Below are positions 51,218 to 61,100 of a stretch of DNA of 64,000 nt, in pieces (the first letter of the stretch is position 1; every line of letters starts with the position of its first letter). Origin of the DNA: Caulobacter segnis (GTDB taxonomy: Bacteria > Pseudomonadota > Alphaproteobacteria > Caulobacterales > Caulobacteraceae); assembly GCF_019931575.1 (NCBI RefSeq), contig NZ_CP082923.1, positions 2,914,001 to 2,978,000 of the forward strand, read 5' to 3'. Both the position numbers and the translations under genes were made by a program. The notes under the pieces are model-generated. The model saw only the letters and a program-made list of their open reading frames with translations, had not been told where the DNA came from and did not search any database.

Positions 51218-52441
51218 ATGATCCTGGATCGGCGCACGCTGCTGGCTGGCCTGGTTCTCGCGCCGAGCGCCGCGCTCGCCAGGGAGGACGCCCCCGTGTG
51301 GGCCTTCGATTTCACCACATCGGCCATAGGCCCCTACGACCCCGCCGTCGGCCACGGCTTCGAGCCGGGCCCAGGCCGGCTGTTCTCGGTGAAGGTTCCT
51401 GAGGGCGACTATCGCGTCACCCTCGACCTGGGCGGCGACAAGGTCTCCGAGACCACGGTCAAGGCCGAGTCCCGACGGCTGATGCTGGAGACCGTCCGCG
51501 TTCACGCCCGCAAGACCGACACCCGGACCATCGTCGTCAATGTCCGTCGCCCCGAGCTGGCTCCGCCGCCGGCCAACGCCCCGGGCGGCAAGCGCGTGGC
51601 GCTGAATGCGCGCGAGGACGGCAGCTACGACTGGGACGACAAGCTGACCCTGGAGTTCTGCGGCCCGACCGCCGCCGTGCGCCGGCTGAAGATCGAGCCC
51701 GTGACCGTTCCGACCGTGTTCCTGGCCGGCGACTCCACCGTCACCGACCAGCGCTTCGAGCCCGCCGCCGGCTGGGGCCAGATGCTGCCGCGCTTCTTCA
51801 AGCCGGACGTCTCGGTCTCCAACCAGGCGGAGTCCGGCGAGACCCTGAAGGCCTTCCTCGTCGAACGGCGGCTGGACAAGATCCTCAGCCGGATCAAGCG
51901 CGGCGACTGGCTGCTGATCCAGTTCGGGCACAATGACCAGAAGAGCCAGTGGCCCCAGACCTATGTCGAGGCGGCCACCACCTATCGCGACTATCTGCGG
52001 GCCTATGTCGGCGAGGCGCGGCTGCGCGGCGCGACACCGGTCCTGGTCACCTCGATGCACCGCCGCAAGTTCGACGCGGCCGGCAAGATCGTGAACACCC
52101 ACGGCGACTATCCGCAGGCCGTACGCGACACGGCCAAGGACCTGGGCGTCCCGCTGATCGACCTGCACGCGATGAGCGCGGCCTTCTACGAGGCCCTGGG
52201 CCCCGACAACGCCTGGAAGGCCTTCAACGACGGCGGCAAGGACGCCACCCACCACAACAACTACGGCGCCTATCAGCTGGCCCGCTGCGTGGTCGAGGGG
52301 ATCCGGGCCCATGTCCCCGACCTCGCCGCGCACCTCGTCGCGGATCTTCCGGCGTTCGATCCGGCCAGGCCGCCCGCGCCCGAGACCTTCGCCGTGCCGG
52401 CCAGCGCCGCCTCCAGCCAGGAGCTTCCTCGTGGAAACTGA
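51218..52441 (+). CDS. Rhamnogalacturonan acetylesterase (SGNH hydrolase, CE12-like)
   Basis: 407 residues. A twin-arginine-like leader (LDRRTLLAGLVLAPSAALA) precedes an N-terminal beta domain (FDFTTSAIGPYDPAVGHGFEPG, LFSVKVPEGDYRVTLDLGG) found in bacterial RGAEs. The SGNH domain shows block I FLAGDSTVTDQ, block II SGETLKAF, block III QFGHNDQK and block V DATHHNNYGA (Asp-x-x-His). It removes acetyl groups from the rhamnogalacturonan-I backbone, opening it to lyases. First gene of a four-gene operon with esterase, GH28 and DUF6250 proteins; GGGAGG ribosome site. Confidence 0.9.
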   Translation: MILDRRTLLAGLVLAPSAALAREDAPVWAFDFTTSAIGPYDPAVGHGFEPGPGRLFSVKVPEGDYRVTLDLGGDKVSETTVKAESRRLMLETVRVHARKTDTRTIVVNVRRPELAPPPANAPGGKRVALNAREDGSYDWDDKLTLEFCGPTAAVRRLKIEPVTVPTVFLAGDSTVTDQRFEPAAGWGQMLPRFFKPDVSVSNQAESGETLKAFLVERRLDKILSRIKRGDWLLIQFGHNDQKSQWPQTYVEAATTYRDYLRAYVGEARLRGATPVLVTSMHRRKFDAAGKIVNTHGDYPQAVRDTAKDLGVPLIDLHAMSAAFYEALGPDNAWKAFNDGGKDATHHNNYGAYQLARCVVEGIRAHVPDLAAHLVADLPAFDPARPPAPETFAVPASAASSQELPRGN

Positions 52442-53393
52442 TCGCCGGGCCCTCTTGGGCCTCGCCGCAGGCCTGATGGCCGCCCCCGCCCTGGCCCGGA
52501 CCGCCGAAACCGCCTCTCCCGTAGAGACGGTGGACCTCTGGCCCGGCGCCGCGCCCGGCGGCGAGAAGGTCACCGTCACCGAGCAGGTGATCCTGCGCAC
52601 CCCCGGCGGTGATCCGAACGACACCGCCTTCCTGAACGTGACCAAGCCTTGGCTGACCATGCGCCGGCCGGCCAAGCCGAACGGCGCGGCGGTGCTGATG
52701 ATCCCGGGCGGCGGCTATGTGCGCGTGGCCGTGGGCAAGAACGGCGGGCCGATCGACGCCTGGCTGGCCAGCCTGGGGATCACCGCCTTCGTCATGGACT
52801 ATCGCCTGCCGGCCGATGGCTGGGCCGCCGGACCGGACGTGGCCCTGCAGGACGCTCAGCGGGCCATGCGTCTGATCCGCGCCCGCGCCCCGTCATTGGG
52901 TGTCGATCCGGCCCGCGTGGCGGCGATCGGCTTCTCGGCCGGCGGACACGTCGCCGCGCGTCTGGCCACCCAGTTCGGCCGCGAGACCTACGCCCCCGTC
53001 GACGAGGCCGATAAGCTGCCCACGCGGCCCTTCGCGGCGGGCCTGTTCTATCCGGTCGTCACGGGAACGGCGCCTTACGCCCACGGCCAGTCGCTGAAGC
53101 AGCTGGTGGGCGCCAACCCGACGGACGCCCAGCGCCAGGCGGTCTCGGCCGAGCAGCACGTGCCCGCCGACGCGCCGCCGACCTTCATCGCCGCCGCGGC
53201 AGACGACAAGGTCGTGCCGGTCGAGAACAGCGTGCTGATGTGGCAGGCCCTGCGCGCCCGGAAGATCCCGGTCGAGATGCACCTGCAGGAGGTCGGCGGC
53301 CACGGCTTCGGCCTCAGGGATAAAGAGGGCCAACTAGCTCCATCGATGATCGCCCTGGACGCCTTCTTCAAGCGCCACGGTCTCTACGCGTGA
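52431..53393 (+). CDS. Exported alpha/beta-hydrolase, acetyl-esterase type
   Basis: 320 residues from a GTG overlapping the previous gene by 11 bases, with AGGAG upstream. A Tat-like leader (TDRRALLGLAAGLMAAPALA) is followed by an alpha/beta-hydrolase with LMIPGGGYVRVAVGKNGG (oxyanion HGG-like), the nucleophile elbow IGFSAGGHVAARL (Ser in GFSAG) and catalytic-acid/His regions (AAADDKVVP, VGGHGFGL). It resembles carbohydrate acetylesterases of polysaccharide loci. Probably removes acetyl or methyl esters from pectin fragments in the periplasm. Confidence 0.87.
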   Translation: METDRRALLGLAAGLMAAPALARTAETASPVETVDLWPGAAPGGEKVTVTEQVILRTPGGDPNDTAFLNVTKPWLTMRRPAKPNGAAVLMIPGGGYVRVAVGKNGGPIDAWLASLGITAFVMDYRLPADGWAAGPDVALQDAQRAMRLIRARAPSLGVDPARVAAIGFSAGGHVAARLATQFGRETYAPVDEADKLPTRPFAAGLFYPVVTGTAPYAHGQSLKQLVGANPTDAQRQAVSAEQHVPADAPPTFIAAAADDKVVPVENSVLMWQALRARKIPVEMHLQEVGGHGFGLRDKEGQLAPSMIALDAFFKRHGLYA

Positions 53394-54778
53394 CCGAAAG
53401 GCTGGCCACCGACGCGATCAACGCCGCCATCGTCCACGCCCATGCGCGCGGCGGCGGCGAGGTCGTGCTGCCGGCGGGCCGCCACCTGTCGTTCTCGATC
53501 CGCCTGCTCAGCGGCGTCACCCTGCGGCTGGAGGAAGGCTGCGTGCTGGAGGCGGCCGATCCGGCCCGGCACGACGGGACCTATGACCCGGCCGAACCCA
53601 ATCCGCACGACCTCTGGCAGGACTTCGGGCACAGCCACTGGCGTAACAGCCTGATCTGGGCCGAGGACGCCGAGGACATCGCCATCGTCGGCCCCGGCCG
53701 CATCGACGGCCTGGGCCTGACCCGCGAAGGCCCCGGCTCGCGCTGGAAGAAGCAGGCCGGCGAATTCCCGCTCAGCATGGCCGGTCTCTCGGCCGAGGCC
53801 ATGGCCGAGCTGTCGCCCCAGGTCGAGGCGATGGCGGGCCTGGGCAACAAGGCCATCGCCCTGAAGCGTGTCAGGCGGGCCCGGATCGAGGGCCTGACGA
53901 TCTTCCGAGGCGGCCACTTCGCGGTGCTGGCCACGGGCTGCGAGCACCTGGTCCTGCGCGACCTGGTCGTCGACACCAACCGCGACGGCCTGGACATCGA
54001 CGCCTGCCGCGACGTGCTGGTCAGCGGTTGCCGCGTGAACACGCCCAATGACGACGCCATCGTGCTGAAGAGCTCCCTGGCCCTGGGCGAACTCATCCCC
54101 ACAGAGCGCGTGACCATCGAGCATTGCGAGGTCAGCGGCTTCGACCCCGGCACGATGCTGGACGGGACCTTCGGTCGGACCCAGCTGGTCTCGCCCGACC
54201 AGGACCGCGTCACCGGCCGCATCAAGCTGGGCACGGAGTCGAACGGAGGCTTCAGGGACATCTCGATCCGAGATTGCCGCTTCGTCCGCTCGCGCGGCCT
54301 GGCCCTGGAAGTGGTCGACGGCGGCACGATGGAGAACGTCGTCTGCGAGCGGCTGCATCTCTCGGAAGTGACCACCGCCCCGATCTTCCTGCGCGTCGGC
54401 GACCGGCGGCGGGGACCCGAGGGCGCGCCGCTGGGGGCGATGCGCAACATCGTGCTGCGCGACATCGAGGCGTTCGACGTCCTGCCCGACTACGCCGCCA
54501 CGATCGCGGGCCTGCCGGACTCGCCGATTCAGGACGTCACCCTGTCGAACATCCGCCTGTCCTATCGCGGCGGCGGGCCCGCCGAGTGGGCGCAGCGACG
54601 GCCCGGCGACCTGCCCGAGGCCTATCCCGAGCCCAGCATGTTCGGCCCCTCCCCGGTTCACGGCCTGTGGGCGCGCCACGTCGACGGGCTGAAGATCGAG
54701 AACCTGACCATTGAGACGACGACGCCGGACGGTCGGCCCGAGCGCCGGTTCGAGAACGTCCGCGAGGTCGCCCAGTGA
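53390..54778 (+). CDS. GH28 family glycoside hydrolase (polygalacturonase/rhamnogalacturonan hydrolase-like)
   Basis: 462 residues, right-handed beta-helix. GH28 catalytic Asps are seen in VVDTNRDGLDIDACRDV and NTPNDDAIVLKSS (the NxD and DD motifs), with GHFAVLATGCEHLVLRDL upstream and KLGTESNGGFRDISI downstream. It cleaves galacturonic-acid linkages in pectin by hydrolysis. No signal peptide is visible at the chosen GTG (MTERLATDAINAAIVHAHARG), unlike its neighbours, so it may act in the cytoplasm or the start may be elsewhere. Coupled to both neighbours through GTGA overlaps. Confidence 0.88.
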   Translation: MTERLATDAINAAIVHAHARGGGEVVLPAGRHLSFSIRLLSGVTLRLEEGCVLEAADPARHDGTYDPAEPNPHDLWQDFGHSHWRNSLIWAEDAEDIAIVGPGRIDGLGLTREGPGSRWKKQAGEFPLSMAGLSAEAMAELSPQVEAMAGLGNKAIALKRVRRARIEGLTIFRGGHFAVLATGCEHLVLRDLVVDTNRDGLDIDACRDVLVSGCRVNTPNDDAIVLKSSLALGELIPTERVTIEHCEVSGFDPGTMLDGTFGRTQLVSPDQDRVTGRIKLGTESNGGFRDISIRDCRFVRSRGLALEVVDGGTMENVVCERLHLSEVTTAPIFLRVGDRRRGPEGAPLGAMRNIVLRDIEAFDVLPDYAATIAGLPDSPIQDVTLSNIRLSYRGGGPAEWAQRRPGDLPEAYPEPSMFGPSPVHGLWARHVDGLKIENLTIETTTPDGRPERRFENVREVAQ

Positions 54779-55464
54779 TCCTGGACCGCCGGATGCTGCT
54801 AGCGGGCATTGCCGCCACGCCTTTCGCGGGCCAGGGCCGCCGCCTGTTCGCCGACGACTTCCGCCATGGCCTGAAGCGCTGGGCGATCGAGGCCGAGAAG
54901 CCGGCGACCCTGACCACCACGGACGGCGTGCTGGACATCGTCGCCCCGGCCGGCTTCACCGCCTGGTTCAAGCCGGAGCTGATCGGGCCGGTGGCGATCA
55001 CTTACGAAGCCCAGGCGGTCTCGGCCGGCGGGCCGTTCGACCGGGTCAGCGATCTCAACGCCTTCTGGATGGCGCGCGAGGCCGACGGCGGCTCACCGCT
55101 GGACCATCCGCGCTCGGGCGCCTTCGCCGACTACGACACGCTGAAGACCTACTATGTGGGCCAGGGCGGCAACACCAACACCACGACCCGCTTCCGCCGC
55201 TATGTCGGCAGGCCCGGCGACCGGCCGCTGCTACTGCAACACGACCATGCGGCGGCCGACGAGATGCTGACGCCCAACCGCTGGACCACCGTGCGGCTGA
55301 TCGCCGATGGCCAGCGCATCGAATACTGGAGCGATGGCCGCCGCCTGTTCGAGCACCGCGATCCGGAGCCCTATTTGCGCGGCTGGTTCGGACTGCGGAC
55401 CACGCAGAGCCATCTGCGGGTCCGCGACTTCGCCGTCTACAGCCTAGTCCCAGCTGGCGGGTAG
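54775..55464 (+). CDS. DUF6250 family exported protein, concanavalin-like
   Basis: 229 residues. The leader (LDRRMLLAGIAATPFAGQG) is nearly a copy of that of the CE12 gene, including the double arginine. The mature part is a beta-sandwich: FADDFRHGLKRWAIE, LTTTDGVLDIVAPAGFTAWF, YTYEAQ-like strands, GQGGNTNTTTRFRRYVG and RDPEPYLRGWFGLRTTQSHL. It matches DUF6250, common in plant-polysaccharide loci, function unproven; it may be a lectin-like or lyase-accessory protein. Its stop overlaps the convergent PL26 gene by 21 bases. Confidence 0.83.
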   Translation: MILDRRMLLAGIAATPFAGQGRRLFADDFRHGLKRWAIEAEKPATLTTTDGVLDIVAPAGFTAWFKPELIGPVAITYEAQAVSAGGPFDRVSDLNAFWMAREADGGSPLDHPRSGAFADYDTLKTYYVGQGGNTNTTTRFRRYVGRPGDRPLLLQHDHAAADEMLTPNRWTTVRLIADGQRIEYWSDGRRLFEHRDPEPYLRGWFGLRTTQSHLRVRDFAVYSLVPAGG

Positions 55465-58137
55465 GCTCGCCGGTGCGGCGTCGCCGACCAGGGCCAGGAG
55501 CTCGAACAGGTTCAGCGCCCACTGCGACGACTGGTTGGTCGAGACATTGGCCATCTCGTCGATCGGCTCCAGCACGGCGGTCCCCGTCACCCGCTGGATC
55601 GGCGCGGGGCCGCGCTCCTGCCCGCTCTTGGTCGCGGTGAGGAATTCCTTCCAGGCGCGCTGGGCGAGGGCCGGGTCGTTCAGCTTGCGCGCCGCCCAGG
55701 CGGTCAGCCGCGCGTGCCAGACGGGATAGCCGAAATATCGGTCGATGGCGGCCTGACCCAGCGCCGCCTGACGCTCGGCCTGCGGGGCGTTGTAGTAGGC
55801 GCAGAAGCGGGCCCAGGCCTTGGTCCAGGCCGGGTCGTCGATCAGGCCGTCCAGTTCGAACACGAACTCGGCCCCGCCCATGATCGTCACCAGGTGGTAG
55901 CTGGTCGTGAAGGCCGTGCCGAGGTCGTACAGCGTGGCCGTCGCCGGGTCGTAGCCGAATGGCGGACCGGTGAACATGCCATGGGACGAGGCGGCGATGG
56001 CGTCCAGGCCCTTGACGATCTTGTCGCGCCACTGGGTGTCTCCTGTCCGCTCCCAGGCCACCAGCCAGTTGCTGGCGAAGGCGAACCAGTCCGGGCCCGA
56101 GCGGGCCTGGGTCGGATAGGTGGTCTTGGCCGCGACCTTGCGGACGGGATTGACCGCGGCCAGGGCGTGGTCGGCGTCGACCAGGCTGGCCATGATGTCG
56201 CCGGTCCGCTCGTCGGCGGTCAGGTAGTAATAGTGGCGGCGCAGCAGCGACTGGCTGATCCGCGCCTCTTTGGCGCCGTCGCCCCAGTGGCTGACATTGT
56301 GGCGCGAGCCCAGGCCCTTGAACGGGCCCAGGTGATGGATGTCGACCTCGCCGGTGTGGCGGGTCATTGCCTCGGCCATGCGGAAGATGTCGGCGCGGCC
56401 GGTGCGCATGAACGCGGTCCACAGCCACAGGTCCGGCACCAGCTCGCTGTTGTCCCAGGCATAGCCGCCGACGTCGTAGCGCCAGACGTGCCGGTCCTGG
56501 TCGTAGGTGTGCATCACGTCGCCGTGGTCCCAGAACCCGTACCAGCGGCGCTGCTCGACCTCGCGCTGGTAGAAACCCAGCAGACGCTCGTGCTCGGCTT
56601 CCAGCCTGGCCTTCACCGGCGTGGAGCGATCGACCGGGGCCCAGACGCCGAAGGCCCCGCAGCTCTGGTAGTAGGCTGGCGCGGCGACCGGCAGCGGCGG
56701 CTCGGACGTCGTCCTGGCCATGGCCGACAACGCCTCGCGCGACGGGGTGGCGGCCACGGGCCACAGGAAGACCTGGTTGGTGCGAGCGATGCCCATCGGG
56801 GTCGAGTGCCCTGCCTCGACGTCCTCGTACTGAATCTCCAAGCCGTGGGCGCGATCGCTGTAGTGGCGCAGGTCCATCGGCCCCGCCTGCGGCGACCACA
56901 GCCACAGGGTCACGGTCGCGGCGTCGGTCGTCGCCCCTTCGATTTCCAAGCCCGTCGGGTGCCGCTGCCAGAAGTGGCGCAGGCCGAAGGCGACGCCGCC
57001 CGAGACGCCGCCGATGTAGCCGAACCCGGGCGAGCGGCCGCCGTGGTCAGCGCGCAGCCAGCTGCTCTTGGTGTTGGTCCGCTTGTCGATCACGAACGCG
57101 TCGGCGTCGCCCTGGAACAGGCGATAGCCGTCCCAAGCGGGCACGGTCAGCAATTGGTCGCGGGTCTTGGCGTCCATGGCCGAGAGGTCCGGGACGCGCT
57201 CGCCGCGCAACTGGTCCTTGAACTTGCCGGCCAGGGCGAACTTGGCGGGCTGCCAGCCGGGGATGTTGCGGACGGCCTCGCCCCACATCCCCTCGCCTTC
57301 GCCGGCGAAGCGGACGTGGCGGTTGTGCGGTTCGTCGGTCAGCGGGACATCGAAGCGGATCCCCAGGCCGGCGATGAAGTCCCTATTGCCGTCGCCATCG
57401 AACACGAAGCTGTGGGTCAGGGTCAGCCGCCCCTCGGCGTCGACCGCGACGCGCAGGGTGAACGGCAGCCAGTCGCGGCCCGCGCCGCGATGGCGGCCCT
57501 CGAAGCGGACCACCGCCCGCACCGGACCACGCTGCTCGACGGTGACCGTATCGATCGCGCCGTCGAAGACCTGGGTCTCGCGCGGCGAGAGGTCGCCGGG
57601 CGGCAGGGTCTGGTTCAGGCAGACGAGGCGTCCGCCGCGCAGGGTCTCGCGACCGGCGAGGCTGACGCTCTCGATGAGATTTCCGCCGGCCCGCGAGAAG
57701 CGGCAGACGAAATCACCGGCGGCGACCTCGATCCGCTCTTGTGTCTCGCGCACCTGAACGGGCCTGGAGGGTTGGACCGGCTTGCCAGGCTTGACCTGGA
57801 AACCCCCAACCAAGGCGTTAGAGGCCGGCGCGCCCGCCAGGGCGTGCCCGGTCCATTTCAGCGAGCCGTCGGGCCAGTAGGCCAGCGGCCAGGTCTGCAG
57901 GGGCAGAGCCTGGCCATCGGCGCCCACGGCCGTCAGGGCGGTCTTGGCCTTGACCGCACCGCGCGGCCAGGGCGCGCCCCAGACCGCCGCGCCGGGCGCG
58001 GACGGCGGGACGTCGCCCAGCCAGTGCAGGTCGGCGAAGGCCGGCGCGGGCTTGGCCGCCCGCGCCGCTTCCGGAGCGACGGCCGTGAGCGCCAGGCTCG
58101 ACACCAGCACGCCGCGACGCGTCGCTCCCTTGGTCAC
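55444..58137 (-). CDS. Exo-rhamnogalacturonan lyase family protein (PL26, PcRGLX/YetA-like)
   Basis: 897 residues from a GTG with AGGAGC upstream. A Tat-like leader (TRRGVLVSSLALTAVAPEAARA) is followed by an N-terminal beta-sandwich (PWPRGAVK, YWPDGSLKWTGHAL), a super-sandwich with VVRFEGRHR and SFVFDGDGNRDF, and an (alpha/alpha) barrel containing YGFWDHGDVMHTYDQDRHVWRYDVGG, AWDNSELVPDLWLW and SHWGDGAKEARISQSL. This three-part order matches PcRGLX, the PL26 exo-lyase that removes unsaturated galacturonosyl-rhamnose from RG-I. It lies 17 bases downstream of the TonB receptor and is probably cotranscribed. Confidence 0.85.
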   Translation of the reverse strand: MTKGATRRGVLVSSLALTAVAPEAARAAKPAPAFADLHWLGDVPPSAPGAAVWGAPWPRGAVKAKTALTAVGADGQALPLQTWPLAYWPDGSLKWTGHALAGAPASNALVGGFQVKPGKPVQPSRPVQVRETQERIEVAAGDFVCRFSRAGGNLIESVSLAGRETLRGGRLVCLNQTLPPGDLSPRETQVFDGAIDTVTVEQRGPVRAVVRFEGRHRGAGRDWLPFTLRVAVDAEGRLTLTHSFVFDGDGNRDFIAGLGIRFDVPLTDEPHNRHVRFAGEGEGMWGEAVRNIPGWQPAKFALAGKFKDQLRGERVPDLSAMDAKTRDQLLTVPAWDGYRLFQGDADAFVIDKRTNTKSSWLRADHGGRSPGFGYIGGVSGGVAFGLRHFWQRHPTGLEIEGATTDAATVTLWLWSPQAGPMDLRHYSDRAHGLEIQYEDVEAGHSTPMGIARTNQVFLWPVAATPSREALSAMARTTSEPPLPVAAPAYYQSCGAFGVWAPVDRSTPVKARLEAEHERLLGFYQREVEQRRWYGFWDHGDVMHTYDQDRHVWRYDVGGYAWDNSELVPDLWLWTAFMRTGRADIFRMAEAMTRHTGEVDIHHLGPFKGLGSRHNVSHWGDGAKEARISQSLLRRHYYYLTADERTGDIMASLVDADHALAAVNPVRKVAAKTTYPTQARSGPDWFAFASNWLVAWERTGDTQWRDKIVKGLDAIAASSHGMFTGPPFGYDPATATLYDLGTAFTTSYHLVTIMGGAEFVFELDGLIDDPAWTKAWARFCAYYNAPQAERQAALGQAAIDRYFGYPVWHARLTAWAARKLNDPALAQRAWKEFLTATKSGQERGPAPIQRVTGTAVLEPIDEMANVSTNQSSQWALNLFELLALVGDAAPASLPASWD

Positions 58138-58153
58138 GCTTACGCTCCTGGAA

Positions 58154-61100
58154 CTAGAACTTCAGGCCCATGCCGACGAAGAAGCGGCGACCGAAGTAAC
58201 CGAGCTCGGTCAGGCGGATGTCGCCCGCGGTCGAACGCTCTTCTTCCTTCGTCAGGTTCTTGCCCTCGACGAAGAACGAGATGTTCTCGACCCCGAACAG
58301 CTGCTTCGGCTTCCAGGTGACCTTGCCGTCCAGGTAACCGGTCGCGTCGCGGTACACCGGCTGCAGCGAGGTGTCGGCGGCCGAGACCAGGTACTTGGAG
58401 CGGTAGTTGTAGGCCAGGCGGGCGTTGATCGGGCCCTTGTCGTACCAGAGCGTGAAGTTGGCGCTGTCCGAGGATAGGCCCGGGAACGGCAGCGGCGAGC
58501 CGTCCAGCTGCGAGAACAGCCGAACGTTCTTGGCCTTCTGGTAGGTGTAGTTGACGTCGACGCCCAGGCCCGACAGCAGGCCAGGCAGGAAGGTGAAGGC
58601 TGTCTTGGCGGTGATTTCCGCGCCCGAGATCTTGGCGCCGTCGCCGTTGATGTAGGTGTTGTAGTTGTAGAACGTGCCGTCGCCGTAGACGTCGAGCCTG
58701 CCCGCCAGCGAGCGGCTGGAGACGTAGAACGACTTGATGTCCTTCTTGAACAGGCCGACCGACACCTGGGTGTCCTTGTTCGGATAGTACTCGAACGACA
58801 GGTCGTACTCGTTGGCGCGGTAGGGCTTCAGGTTCGGGTTGCCGGCGGTGCAGCTCGGCTCGTCGAAGGCCCCGTTGGCGTCGGGCGAGGTGTCGGTGGT
58901 GCAGGTCACCGTCGGCATCAGGAAGTCCATCCGCGGACGGGCCAGCAGCTGGGCGAAGCCCGCGCGGGCCGTCAGCTTGTTCGGGATCAGCCAGACGTTC
59001 GCGTTGAAGCTGGGCAGCCAGGCGGTGTAGCTCTTCTTCGAGCTGACCAGCTGATTGCTCAGAACATAGGTGGTCGCGGTGCCGCCGTTCGTCGCCGCGT
59101 AGCTGGTCTGACGCGACGAGACGCCCTCGCCGAAGTTCTGGGTGTGGACCCTGCGCCAGCCGAAGTTGCCCTCGATGTCGTAGTTGCCCAGCGGGAACTC
59201 GTAGTTGAACTTCAGGTACTGAGCGTCGTTCCGCTCGGTCATGTAGTACGGGTACTGGTCGTGGACCTGGCCGTCGCTGCCCAGGGCGCGTTCCAGGCTG
59301 TCGGTGTTGAAGTGGCTGGTGTCGAGGTTCGCCGCGACGGCTTCGTAGCTCGGGAACTTCCAGGTCGACGGGATCGAGCCGCCGCCGAAGTAGAAGTCGC
59401 TGGGCAGGTTCGTCATCGCCGAAGCGAAGAGCGAGTTCGAGAACGCTCGCGACCAGGTCTCGGTCGTCGTCCAGTAGCCCGTGGTCGTGGCCACGCCGTT
59501 GACCGGGTTGGTCTGGTCGACGGTCTGGCCGGCCAGGATCGTCGCCGTCGAATTGATCGAGTTGCCGTAGATGACGGTGTCGTCGGCGGTCGAGTTCGGG
59601 TTCGAGCCAGGGCTGATCACGAAGCCGCCGTAGCCGTAGCCCTTGGTCGAGGCCTTGCTCCAGCGACCGCCGAACTCCAGCTTGGTGATGAACGGAAGGC
59701 GCGTGTCGTAGTCGAAGTCGACCTTGTACTGGTCTTCCTTCTGGGCGTTGTTCGACGGCCGGTACTGGATCTGCCACTGGCGGATCGCCGAGGCGTCCGA
59801 CGGGCTGTAGCCCGAGGCGAAGGCAAACGACGGTTGGCCCGACGAATCCAGGCTGACGGTCATCCCGGGGGTGTCGAAGCTGACGCTGACATTGTTCGTC
59901 TGGGACAGGACCGAGGTGTCGGCCTTCGACCCGGCGAACTCGATCTGCAGGCGGTCGCCGCGATAGTTGCCGCCGAAGCTGTAGTAGTTGCTGGTGGTGT
60001 CGTACTTGAAGTCGCGGGCGCTGATGCCGAAGCCCGAGTAGCCGCCGGCGCCCGACGTCGTCAGGCAGTTGCCCAGCGTATAGGCGGTGACGTTGTGGCC
60101 GGCGTCGACCTTGACCGAGGAAGCCGTCGTGTCGGTGCTCGAGCAGGCAGTGGCCGAGGCTGCGTTACGCAGGCGGGTCGTCGACGTGAAGTCGGTGCCG
60201 TAGTTGATGTCGTTGAGGGTCTGCTTGCGTTCGTTGCGGTTGTAGCTGACCCAGGCGTCGAGCTTGTCGGTGAAGCGGAACTGGGCCGTGAACTCGGCCG
60301 AGACGCGCTCGTCGTTGCGGGTCCAGACGCCGTAGCGGGCGGTGCGCGGCGCGTAGTCGTACCACTGCGACAGACAGGCCGTGCGCAGGTTGGCCGTCGA
60401 GATCTGCGCCGCATCGGGCGTGGTCAGGCTGGCGCAGCCGGCCTGGGTCGTCACGTTGCGCGCCAGATCGTTGATCTGCTGGTTGTAGGTCGTGCTGTAG
60501 TAAGGGGCGGTCTTGTCGGCCGAGCTGTCGAAGTCGGCGAACCGGCCCCACGAGGTGTTGCGGACATAGTCGCCGCGGGTGTCGACGTTGTCGTACGTGA
60601 CGTTGGCCATCAGGCCCAGGCGGCCGTCCAGCAGCTTGGTGGTGGCGAACAGGTTGCCGCGCGGCTTCCAGCCGTTGACCGTGTCCAGGTTCTGAGCCGA
60701 CGCCGTGAGCGACAGGGTCGGCTTCTTGAAGTCGAGGGGCTTGCGGGTCTTGACCGAGACCGTGCCGCCGACGCCGCCTTCGGTCATGTCGGCCGTGAAG
60801 CCCTTGAAGACGTCGATCGACTGGACCAGTTCGGAGGCCAGCTCGCGGAAGTCGTTCGAACGACCGCCGCCGCCGTAGACCTGCAGGTTACCGGCGGTCG
60901 ACAGCGTACTCATGCCGTTGATTTCGACGCGGTTCAGGTCGGGCTCGACGCCACGGATCGACACCGCGTTGCCTTCGCCGAAGTCCCGGGCCAGCTGCAC
61001 GCCGGTGATGCGGCCCAGCGCCTCGCCGACGTTCTTGTCGGGGAACTGACTGATGTCCTCGGCGACGATCGAGTCGGAGATGGTGCCGGCCCGCTTCTTG

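Noticed and set aside
55714..58320. An 868-codon plus-strand frame opposite the PL26 lyase
   Set aside because: The minus-strand frame carries a leader and family motifs; the plus-strand frame has no recognisable domain and is an antisense shadow.
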